Origin: Gemmatimonadota bacterium | GTDB lineage: Bacteria > Gemmatimonadota > Gemmatimonadetes > Gemmatimonadales > Gemmatimonadaceae | Direction of reading: 5' to 3' | NCBI GenBank assembly: GCA_028287225.1 | Contig: JAQBPZ010000086.1 | Location: forward strand, 1-5,288 | DNA: 5,288 bases | In this document: piece by piece, positions 1 to 5,288 of the stretch | Layout: each line of letters opens with the position of its first letter | Position numbering within the stretch: the first letter of the stretch is position 1 | The notes under the pieces: model-generated | The model's database searches: none | What the model was told of the DNA's origin: nothing | The model's input: only the letters and a program-made list of their open reading frames with translations | Translations under genes and position numbers: made by a program

Positions 1-954
1 GTACTCGCGATCGGGCGACGCGATGCCGAGGTGCTTCGCCACCACCTTGAGCCCCATGCCCGGCAGCTCGCGCGCGGCCATGTCGTGGCGCCGCACGGCG
101 TCGAGCGTGTCGATCAGCTCGCGGCCCGGCGCCACGAACCGGATGCGCCGGCCGTCCTCCGGGCGCCCCGACGGGACGCCGCTGCGCGCCGCGCGCTGGC
201 GCAGTCCGGGCTCCCCGATGCGGCCCAGGTCGAGCGGCACGCCGAGCCGGCGCGCGCGCGTATCAAGGAAGGGCAGGTCGAAGCCATGCAGGTTGTGGTT
301 CTCGATCACGTCCGGGTCGCTGCGCTGCACCGTAAGCAGGAGGCTGCGAATGAGGCCGGCCTCTCCCTCGTCCCCCTCGCTGGCGGCCTCCAGCACCTCC
401 GTGCGCCCATCGTGATGCCGCACCGAGATCATGAAGACGCGGCTGGTGCGCGCGTCGAGCCCCGTGGTCTCCAGATCGAACTGCAGGCGGTGCAGCTCGT
501 CGAAAGGCAGGTCGCGGAAGTACGTGCGCCCGGTCGCCACGAGGTACTGCTCGTCGGCGGGGAGGCAGAGCACGGTGTCGTCATCCAGCTCGCTCACGTG
601 ACCGATCCGGCGACCCAGGCGCTCCGACGCGCCGCGCAGCAGGGCCGCGGCGAGCGGGCGGGCGTCGTCGGCGCTCACGAGGTAGCGGAGCGCGCCCGGC
701 CCTTCCAGCTCGCGCCAGCGGATCCCCGCGTCGCCCTCCGCGGCGGGCGCCAGGGCGGTGCCGAGGTGCAGGAGGTCGTCGAGTCGGTCGAGGAGCAGCC
801 AGGGACGAAACCGCTCCTCCTCGCGCACCAGGACGCCCGTGCCGGGGATGCGTCGCCACACCCGCGCCCGGCCCGTCTGGTCGGCGTGCACCGACACGAT
901 GCCGGGAGTGGGGTCCCAGCCCCAGAGCCATTCGTCCTCGCGCACGCTCGCCAT
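1..954 (-). CDS. Family B DNA polymerase-like protein, N-terminal part with 3'-5' exonuclease domain (C-terminus off the left edge)
   Basis: The minus strand reads open from ATG at 954 to the window edge: 318 residues and no stop, so the gene is partial. Residues 8-20 (EWLWGWDPTPGIV) begin an N-terminal domain. An RNase H-like exonuclease follows. Exo I is FDLETTGL at 159-166, with D160 and E162 the expected metal ligands. Exo II is NHNLHGFDLPFL at 219-230, with D226 the expected ligand. The spacing and the FDLPFL wording match family B polymerases (COG0417) better than DnaQ-type exonucleases. Exo III and the polymerase palm motifs would lie beyond the edge and are unseen, so a stand-alone exonuclease remains possible. 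By family knowledge the role is DNA synthesis or proofreading, probably in repair, in the cytoplasm. ATG 954 was chosen because the WGWDPTPG region starts directly after it and a TAnnnT element sits 7 nt upstream. An in-frame GTG 42 nt further upstream is possible. The gene is divergent from the membrane hydrolase. Confidence 0.85.
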   Translation of the reverse strand, partial: MASVREDEWLWGWDPTPGIVSVHADQTGRARVWRRIPGTGVLVREEERFRPWLLLDRLDDLLHLGTALAPAAEGDAGIRWRELEGPGALRYLVSADDARPLAAALLRGASERLGRRIGHVSELDDDTVLCLPADEQYLVATGRTYFRDLPFDELHRLQFDLETTGLDARTSRVFMISVRHHDGRTEVLEAASEGDEGEAGLIRSLLLTVQRSDPDVIENHNLHGFDLPFLDTRARRLGVPLDLGRIGEPGLRQRAARSGVPSGRPEDGRRIRFVAPGRELIDTLDAVRRHDMAARELPGMGLKVVAKHLGIASPDREY

Positions 955-961
955 CCGTCGA

Positions 962-967
962 ATCGTA
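962..967 (-). promoter_or_regulatory. Putative -10 element (TACGAT) of the polymerase-like gene
   Basis: On the minus strand TACGAT (TAnnnT consensus) ends 7 nt before ATG 954. That spacing would put the transcription start at or next to the start codon, so the mRNA would be leaderless. No purine-rich ribosome-binding site is clear in the 7 nt. The hexamer about 17 bp upstream, GTGTGC at 985-990, is a poor match to a -35 element. The call rests on the hexamer, its spacing and the matching arrangement at the divergent gene. Confidence 0.4.
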
Positions 968-1085
968 ATGCCACGCGGCGACCGGCACACCTCACCGAGC
1001 GGCACCCGTGGCGGGAACGCGCACGGGACGCCGACCTGTGGCCTGGCGTCGCACTCGTCAGCCGCCTCATGCCAGCCTCGTGCCC

Positions 1086-1120
1086 TCCACGCCGCGCGAC
1101 ATTAGCATTCCCGGCGTGGA
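1086..1120. repeat. 9-bp inverted repeat bracketing the hydrolase promoter and start codon
   Basis: TCCACGCCG at 1086-1094 is the exact reverse complement of CGGCGTGGA at 1112-1120, with a 17-nt spacer. The spacer contains the putative -10 element, and the right arm covers the GTG start codon. A related sequence, CCACGCGGCG, lies at 971-980 beside the divergent gene's -10 element; it differs from 1087-1096 at one base. This could be an operator for a dimeric repressor. Short inverted repeats are common in DNA of this GC content, so chance is a real alternative. Confidence 0.35.
1103..1108 (+). promoter_or_regulatory. Putative -10 element (TAGCAT) of the membrane hydrolase gene
   Basis: TAGCAT fits the TAnnnT consensus and ends exactly 7 nt before GTG 1116, the start chosen on protein grounds. 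It sits in a short AT-richer patch (ATTAGCATT) within very GC-rich DNA. No Shine-Dalgarno sequence lies between it and the start, which is consistent with a leaderless mRNA. The hexamer 17 bp upstream is GTGCCC at 1080-1085, not a recognisable -35 element. Confidence 0.4.
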
Positions 1121-2264
1121 CAACATCACCCATTCGCTCGTCGGTGCCGCGCTCGCGGAGATCGCCCTGCCGGCCGATGCGCCGCCAGCGCGTCGCACGC
1201 TGTTCCTCACCGTTGGCATCGTCGCGGCCAACCTGCCCGACGCGGACCTCGTCTACACCGGCGTCACCTCCGCGCCGCTCGGCTATCTGCTGCACCATCG
1301 CGGTCACACGCACACCGTGGTGGGCCTCGTCGCGCAGGCGCTCCTGCTCGGTGCGCTGTGCTGGCTGCCGGCGGTGCGGCGGCGGTGCGGCGCGCCCGAC
1401 GCGCGCCTCTACCTCCTGCTCGCCGCGGCGCTGCTGAGCCACCTCGTGCTCGACTCGTGGAACAGCTACGGCGTGCACCCCTTCTGGCCGGTGGACGTGC
1501 GCTGGTTCTACGGCGACGCGATCTACATCCTGGAGCCCTGGCTCTGGCTGCCGCTCGGCGTCGCGGCGGCGCTCAACACGCGACGGCGCCGGCGCGCGAT
1601 GGTGCTCGGTGCAGCGCTCTCGCTCCTGCCGGTGGTCCTCGCCGTCATGGGGATGATCCCCGTGATCGCTCTGGTCGCACTGGCGGCCACGCGCGCCGCG
1701 GCCGTGGTCGCGATCCGGCGCCTTCGTCCACGCGTGAGGTCCCTGGTCGCGCTCGGGGCCATGGCGATGTTCGTGGCGGCGATGTTCGCGCTGCGCGAGC
1801 ACGTCCGCGGCGTGCTGCTGGCGGCGCCATTGCCCGCGAGCGACACGCGGCTGGTGGACCTGGTGCTCAGCCCGCGGCCGGCGAACCCGCTCTGCTGGTC
1901 CGCGCTCGCGATCACGTCGCGCGAGGACGCGGACGAATACCTGCTCTCGGCCATGCAGGTGGGGGTGGTGAACGGCGCGTGTGGCGAGGGGAGCGCCCGG
2001 GTGACGCCGCAGGGCGCAACGGTGCAGTCGCTCTCGCGGCTTCGCGCGCTCCACGCCCGCGACTGCGCGGTGCACGCGTGGCTGCAGTTCGGCCGCGCAC
2101 CGGAGCTCGGCGCCGGCATCATTGCCGATGCGCGCTTCGGCGGCGCCGACCGACCCAACTTCTCCACCATGCCGCTGTCGGCGGGCGCGGAGGCGGCGCG
2201 GTGCCCGGCACATCTCACGGCCTGGGGCCGCCCGCGCGAGGATCTCCTCCGTGGGGGCCCCTGA
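1116..2264 (+). CDS. Inner-membrane metal-dependent hydrolase, YdjM/DUF457 family
   Basis: A 382-residue protein starting at GTG. It opens with VDNITHSLVGAALAE, the usual N-terminus of this family. The 36 in-frame codons upstream to GTG 1008 are Arg/Pro-rich and carry no family features, so they were excluded. Probable metal-site motifs are H6, PDAD at 41-44, HHRGHTHT at 60-67, SHLVLD at 108-113 and NSYGVHPFWP at 116-125, followed by GDAIYILEPWLW at 133-144. Hydrophobic segments at about 66-87, 97-115, 137-154, 161-200 and 209-226 make it a multi-pass membrane protein. The tail from about 230 is soluble, includes PANPLCW (255-261) and holds four cysteines. The family is named as a putative membrane-bound hydrolase (COG1988); its substrate is unknown to me. 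In E. coli, ydjM is LexA-regulated, but nothing here proves that control. It diverges from the polymerase-like gene and lies 91 nt upstream of the GH3 gene on the same strand, so co-transcription is possible. Confidence 0.87.
   Translation: MDNITHSLVGAALAEIALPADAPPARRTLFLTVGIVAANLPDADLVYTGVTSAPLGYLLHHRGHTHTVVGLVAQALLLGALCWLPAVRRRCGAPDARLYLLLAAALLSHLVLDSWNSYGVHPFWPVDVRWFYGDAIYILEPWLWLPLGVAAALNTRRRRRAMVLGAALSLLPVVLAVMGMIPVIALVALAATRAAAVVAIRRLRPRVRSLVALGAMAMFVAAMFALREHVRGVLLAAPLPASDTRLVDLVLSPRPANPLCWSALAITSREDADEYLLSAMQVGVVNGACGEGSARVTPQGATVQSLSRLRALHARDCAVHAWLQFGRAPELGAGIIADARFGGADRPNFSTMPLSAGAEAARCPAHLTAWGRPREDLLRGGP
1371..1392 (+). repeat. 11-bp perfect tandem duplication inside the hydrolase gene
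   Basis: GCGGTGCGGCG occurs at 1371-1381 and again directly at 1382-1392. It encodes part of a basic loop (AVRRRCGA, about residues 86-93) between two hydrophobic segments. Family motifs before and after it are in the same frame, so the present two-copy form is the working one. Because 11 is not a multiple of 3, loss or gain of one copy would break the gene. Confidence 0.6.
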
Positions 2265-2355
2265 AGGCACGTCGCGGCACGGCACCGGCCGGCCTGATGC
2301 TTGCCCGGTCATCCGCGGCGCGATGCATCCATCCCCGACGAGCACCAGCCACGCG

Positions 2356-4971
2356 ATGACCCGATTCACTCCGACTCCGTGGCGCACCCGCCGCGCAGCC
2401 TGCGCATTTCTCGGTGCCCTGCTGCTCTGCGTCGCGCCCGCCGGGGCGCAGGAGGCGCGCGTCTCGGTGCTTCCCGCCGAGCGCGTTGAGGCCCTCATCC
2501 GCGCGCTGACCGTACCGGAGAAGCTGTCCATGATCCGCGGCGGGATGCCCGGCGTCATGGGGCCCTCCCCGGCCGACCCGATCGGCGAGGTGGGCTACAT
2601 GCCCGGCGTCGCGCGGCTCGGCATCCCGCCGCTCCGGCTCACCGACGGACCCGCCGGCATCCGCGTGGCGCCCGCGACCACCGCGCTGCCCGCGCCGGTC
2701 TCGCTCGCCGCCACCTTCAGCGAGGACCTCGCGTCGCAGTATGGCCGAGTGCTGGGACGCGAAGCGCGCGCGATGCGGCAGGACGTGCTCTTCGGCCCCA
2801 TGATGAACATCGTCCGCGTTCCGCAGGGCGGCCGCAACTTCGAGACGCTCGGCGAGGATCCCTTCCTGGCCGCGCGGATGGCCGTGGCGCAGATCCGCGC
2901 CATCCAGGCGGAAGGGGTGATCGCCACCGCCAAGCACTTCGCCGCCAACAACCAGGAGGCCGGCCGAGAGTTCGTCGACGCCAAGGTGGATGAGCGCACG
3001 CTGCACGAGATCGAGCTGCCGGCGTTCGAGGCGAGCGTCAGGGCGGGCGTAGGCAGCGTGATGTGCGCGTACAACCAGGTCAACGGCCTGTTCGGCTGCG
3101 AGAACCCCGGGCTCCTCACGAACGTACTGCGCGACCGCTGGCGGTTCGACGGGTTCGTCGTCTCCGACTACGGGGCCACGCACACGTCCGGTGCGTCGCT
3201 GCGCGCGGGGCTCGACGTGGAGTTCCTGAGCGAGCACTTCGCGACGATCGGCGACTCGCTGCGCACGGGCAGCATGCCGGTGTGGGTGCTCGACTGGGCG
3301 GTGCGGCACATCCTCACGGCGATGAACCGGTTCGGCCTGCTCGCCGGCGCCTCGCCCACGGGAGGCCGCGCGATGGTCCGCGCCGCGCCCGCCATGGACG
3401 TGGCGGCATCGGCGCGCGTCGCGCGCGAGGTGGCGACGCAGGGCGCCGTGCTGCTCGAGAACCGCGGCGCGCTGCCGCTCACTCCACATGACCTCCAGTC
3501 CCTCGTGGTGATCGGGCCCAGCGCGCGCCGCCTGCTGGTGGGCGGCGGCGGAAGCTCGCGCGTGGCCGGCGTGGTCGCGCGCGAACAGAGTCCGCTCGCC
3601 GCGCTCCGGGCGGGCGCCGGGGCGGGGGCGGGAATCACGTACGAGCCGGGCATCGAGCTGGACGGAGTGGCGGTGCCGGCGGAGGCGCTGGTGCCCGAGG
3701 GCGCGCCGGGCCAGCACGGCCTGCGACGCACCACCACGGGGACATCCGCCACGCAGGTGGACGCGACCATCGACTACACCGGCGCGCGCGCGCTGCCGCA
3801 GGCCACCCGCGCGACGTGGAGCGGAACGCTGCTCGTGCCCTCCACCGGCGTGTACGACCTCGCGCTCCAGACCGACTGGGGCATCGGGCCATTCCTGCAC
3901 AACCCCGCGGGCAACTCGTCCATCGTCGTCGACGGCCAGGAGGTGGTCTCCAACGCGCCGTTCGTGAGCCGCACGCTGAGCCTCATCCCCACCACGACCG
4001 GGCTCACCAACGCCACGGCGCGGCTCCGGCTCACCGCCGGCCCCCACACGGTGCGCATCGTCATGGGCGTGCCCGCCTACTTCTCCGGCAAGCTGGCGCC
4101 GCAACCCCTGCAGGTCCGCTTCGCCTGGGTCACGCCGTCGATGCGCGCGGCCACCATCGGCGCCGCGGCCCGCGCCGCCCGCTCGGCGCGCGCCGCCGTG
4201 GTGTTCGTGCACAACGAAGGCTCCGAGGGAGTGGACCGCGAATCGCTCGCACTGCCGCTGGGGCAGGACGACCTCGTGGCCGCGGTCGTGGCGGCCAACC
4301 CGCGCACCGTGGTGGTGCTCAACACGGGCGACCCGGTGCTGATGCCGTGGGCGACGCGAGCCAACGCGATCCTGGAGATGTGGTATCCGGGGCAGGAGGG
4401 GGGCGCCGCCACGGCGGACCTCCTGCTCGGCCGCGCCTCGCCGGGCGGGCGCCTGCCCGTCACGTTCCCGCTTCGCGCCACCGACGCGCCGACGGCCGCG
4501 CCCGAGCGCTACCCCGGCATCAGGGGCATCGAGCTGTATTCCGAGGGCGTCTTCGTGGGCTACCGGTGGTACGACGAGCACGGCATCGCGCCGCGGTACG
4601 CCTTCGGACATGGTCGCTCGTACACCACGTTCCGCTACTCCGGGCTCGTGGTGGTGCCGCGTGGCGACGGCTTCGACGTGAGCTTCCGCGTGCGGAACGT
4701 CGGCTCACGTGCCGGTGCCGAGGTGCCGCAGGTGTACGTGAGCCGGCCGGATCATCCGCCCGCCCCCATGCCGCCACGCGCGCTCGCCGGCTTCACGCGC
4801 GTGATGCTGGCGCCGGGCGAGGAGCGCGCGCTGACGGTGCACGTGGGCGAGCGCGCGCTGTCCTGGTACTCGGTCTCGCACCACGACTGGGCGGTCGCCC
4901 CCGGGGCGCGCGCCGTGTTCGTCGGCGCGTCGTCGCGCGATCTCCGGCTCCGCGGAGTGCTGAGCAGGTGA
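2356..4971 (+). CDS. Exported glycoside hydrolase family 3 enzyme (beta-glucosidase type) with PA14 insertion
   Basis: An 871-residue protein. ATG 2356 is preferred because it gives a typical Sec signal peptide: basic WRTRR at 9-13, a hydrophobic core at about 15-28, and probable cleavage after AGA at 29-31. ATG 2323 would add 11 residues; neither start has a clear ribosome-binding site. The GH3 N-terminal barrel (about 43-340) shows LTDGPAGIR (96-103, D97 in the sugar pocket), GRNFETLGEDP (159-169), KHFAANNQE (193-201) and VVSDYGATH (268-276), with D271 the expected nucleophile. The GH3 C-terminal sandwich begins near 360, is interrupted by a PA14-like domain (about 450-590) and resumes. SEGVDR (623-628) offers E624 as the likely acid/base. 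WYPGQEGG (676-683) is typical. A fibronectin III-like domain fills about 770-860. It should cleave terminal beta-linked sugars from oligosaccharides or glycosides in the periplasm or outside. Beta-xylosidase or other specificity cannot be excluded. One oddity is FGHGRSYTTF (750-759), where Leu is usual instead of Arg. Confidence 0.95.
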   Translation: MTRFTPTPWRTRRAACAFLGALLLCVAPAGAQEARVSVLPAERVEALIRALTVPEKLSMIRGGMPGVMGPSPADPIGEVGYMPGVARLGIPPLRLTDGPAGIRVAPATTALPAPVSLAATFSEDLASQYGRVLGREARAMRQDVLFGPMMNIVRVPQGGRNFETLGEDPFLAARMAVAQIRAIQAEGVIATAKHFAANNQEAGREFVDAKVDERTLHEIELPAFEASVRAGVGSVMCAYNQVNGLFGCENPGLLTNVLRDRWRFDGFVVSDYGATHTSGASLRAGLDVEFLSEHFATIGDSLRTGSMPVWVLDWAVRHILTAMNRFGLLAGASPTGGRAMVRAAPAMDVAASARVAREVATQGAVLLENRGALPLTPHDLQSLVVIGPSARRLLVGGGGSSRVAGVVAREQSPLAALRAGAGAGAGITYEPGIELDGVAVPAEALVPEGAPGQHGLRRTTTGTSATQVDATIDYTGARALPQATRATWSGTLLVPSTGVYDLALQTDWGIGPFLHNPAGNSSIVVDGQEVVSNAPFVSRTLSLIPTTTGLTNATARLRLTAGPHTVRIVMGVPAYFSGKLAPQPLQVRFAWVTPSMRAATIGAAARAARSARAAVVFVHNEGSEGVDRESLALPLGQDDLVAAVVAANPRTVVVLNTGDPVLMPWATRANAILEMWYPGQEGGAATADLLLGRASPGGRLPVTFPLRATDAPTAAPERYPGIRGIELYSEGVFVGYRWYDEHGIAPRYAFGHGRSYTTFRYSGLVVVPRGDGFDVSFRVRNVGSRAGAEVPQVYVSRPDHPPAPMPPRALAGFTRVMLAPGEERALTVHVGERALSWYSVSHHDWAVAPGARAVFVGASSRDLRLRGVLSR

Positions 4972-4977
4972 CGTGCG

Positions 4978-4992
4978 GGGTGCGGATCACCC
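4978..4992. terminator. Weak hairpin between convergent genes, possible bidirectional terminator
   Basis: GGGTG at 4978-4982 pairs with CACCC at 4988-4992 around the loop CGGAT. It lies in the 32-bp gap between the stops of the GH3 gene and the minus-strand gene. The stem is only 5 bp and no T-run follows on either strand, so it is at best a weak terminator. Only the convergent position argues for function. Confidence 0.22.
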
Positions 4993-5003
4993 GCTGACCG
5001 TCC

Positions 5004-5288
5004 TCACTCCTTCGCGTCGTCGGGCCCGGTCGCGGGACTCACGGCCGGGTGGATTCCCGACCCTCCGTTCATTCGCAGCACCTCGCGAATCGCGGCCGCG
5101 TGCTGCTGCGCCGCCTGGAGCTGCACCTCGAACTGCACCGCGTGCTCGTTCATCCCCCGCTCCCGTGCCAGGCCGGCGCGCAGGCGGGCCAGCTCCGCCT
5201 TGTCCTCGAGCGCGCGCAGCGCCGCCCAGAACGCGGCCTCCACCGACTCGGATTGCGCCTCGGCGAGCGCCGCCGCGTTGTACGCGTG
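5004..5288 (-). CDS. Unrecognised helical protein, C-terminal fragment (N-terminus off the right edge)
   Basis: The minus strand is open from the window edge to the TGA at 5004-5006, giving 94 visible residues with no stop upstream. The true start is therefore probably outside the window, although an in-frame GTG at 5243 could start a 79-residue protein. Residues 1-73 are rich in Ala, Glu, Gln, Leu and Arg and lack helix breakers except near RGMNE (44-48). This suggests two or more amphipathic helices, possibly a coiled coil or helical hairpin. The last 20 residues (from NGGSG) are Gly/Pro-rich and acidic, and are probably disordered. No signal peptide, membrane segment or catalytic motif is visible. 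The gene converges with the GH3 gene, with a 32-bp gap, so they are not co-transcribed. I do not recognise the family. The clean codon pattern across the whole stretch supports a real gene. Confidence 0.6.
   Translation of the reverse strand, partial: HAYNAAALAEAQSESVEAAFWAALRALEDKAELARLRAGLARERGMNEHAVQFEVQLQAAQQHAAAIREVLRMNGGSGIHPAVSPATGPDDAKE

Noticed and set aside
1008..1115. Upstream GTG start at 1008 for the membrane hydrolase
   Set aside because: The extra 36 residues are Arg/Pro-rich with no family similarity. The family N-terminus DNITHSLVG begins exactly at GTG 1116, which also has a well-placed -10 element.
955..1115. Canonical LexA boxes in the divergent intergenic region
   Set aside because: CTGT occurs at about 1036 without a paired ACAG, and GAAC at about 1015 without a paired GTTC. 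Neither forms a box.
31..1437. Plus-strand open frame (468 codons) opposite the polymerase-like gene
   Set aside because: The minus strand encodes recognisable Exo I and Exo II motifs. This frame shows no motif and runs into the hydrolase gene out of frame.
2254..2329. Short palindromes GGGGCCCC (2254-2261), GGCCGGCC (2287-2294) and GATGCATC (2322-2329) between the hydrolase and GH3 genes
   Set aside because: Each is an 8-bp self-complementary word of a kind expected by chance in GC-rich DNA. None forms a terminator with a T-run or an operator at a clear promoter.
2356..2460. Lipoprotein signal at Cys25 of the GH3 protein
   Set aside because: The residues before the cysteine are LLL, which lacks the small residue needed at -1 of a lipobox. 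AGA-Q at 29-32 is a better signal peptidase I site.
675..2558. Minus-strand open frame (627 codons) covering the intergenic region and the membrane hydrolase
   Set aside because: Low-complexity Arg/His/Ala translation. It overlaps the exonuclease gene in a different frame and is antisense to the hydrolase. It is a GC artefact.
2215..4611. Long open frame (798 codons) on the minus strand opposite the GH3 gene
   Set aside because: It is antisense to a gene with a full set of GH3 motifs. Its translation is dominated by Arg, Gly, Ala and His with no domain pattern, as expected for a shadow frame in high-GC DNA.

Overview
This is a very GC-rich window with four protein-coding regions. Two are complete and two run off the edges. 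The composition (C/G at most third codon positions), the lack of clear Shine-Dalgarno sequences and the gene mix suggest a soil or freshwater bacterium. Gemmatimonadota is my best guess, but this rests on impression and not on a search. I see no rRNA, tRNA, CRISPR array, insertion sequence or phage gene.

Layout. The left edge (1-954, minus strand) holds the N-terminal 318 residues of a family B DNA polymerase-like protein. Its 3'-5' exonuclease motifs Exo I and Exo II are visible, and the polymerase part would lie off the left edge. A 161-bp divergent intergenic region (955-1115) follows. Each of its two genes has a TAnnnT hexamer exactly 7 nt before the start codon, which suggests leaderless transcripts. 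A 9-bp inverted repeat brackets one of these elements. The plus-strand gene 1116-2264 encodes an inner-membrane metal-dependent hydrolase of the YdjM/DUF457 type. After a 91-nt gap, 2356-4971 encodes an exported family 3 glycoside hydrolase (beta-glucosidase type) with a PA14 insertion. It converges on a minus-strand gene (5004-5288), of which only the C-terminal 94 residues of an unrecognised helical protein are visible.

How the genes relate. The GH3 enzyme should act outside the cytoplasm on beta-linked oligosaccharides. Its link to the hydrolase upstream may be no more than co-orientation. The more suggestive pairing is the divergent one: in E. coli, polB (DNA polymerase II) and ydjM both belong to the LexA/SOS regulon. 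Relatives of both share one intergenic region here, although no canonical LexA box is visible. Overall this looks like ordinary chromosome. I found no convincing undescribed system, and the points worth a second look are mostly in the divergent promoter region.
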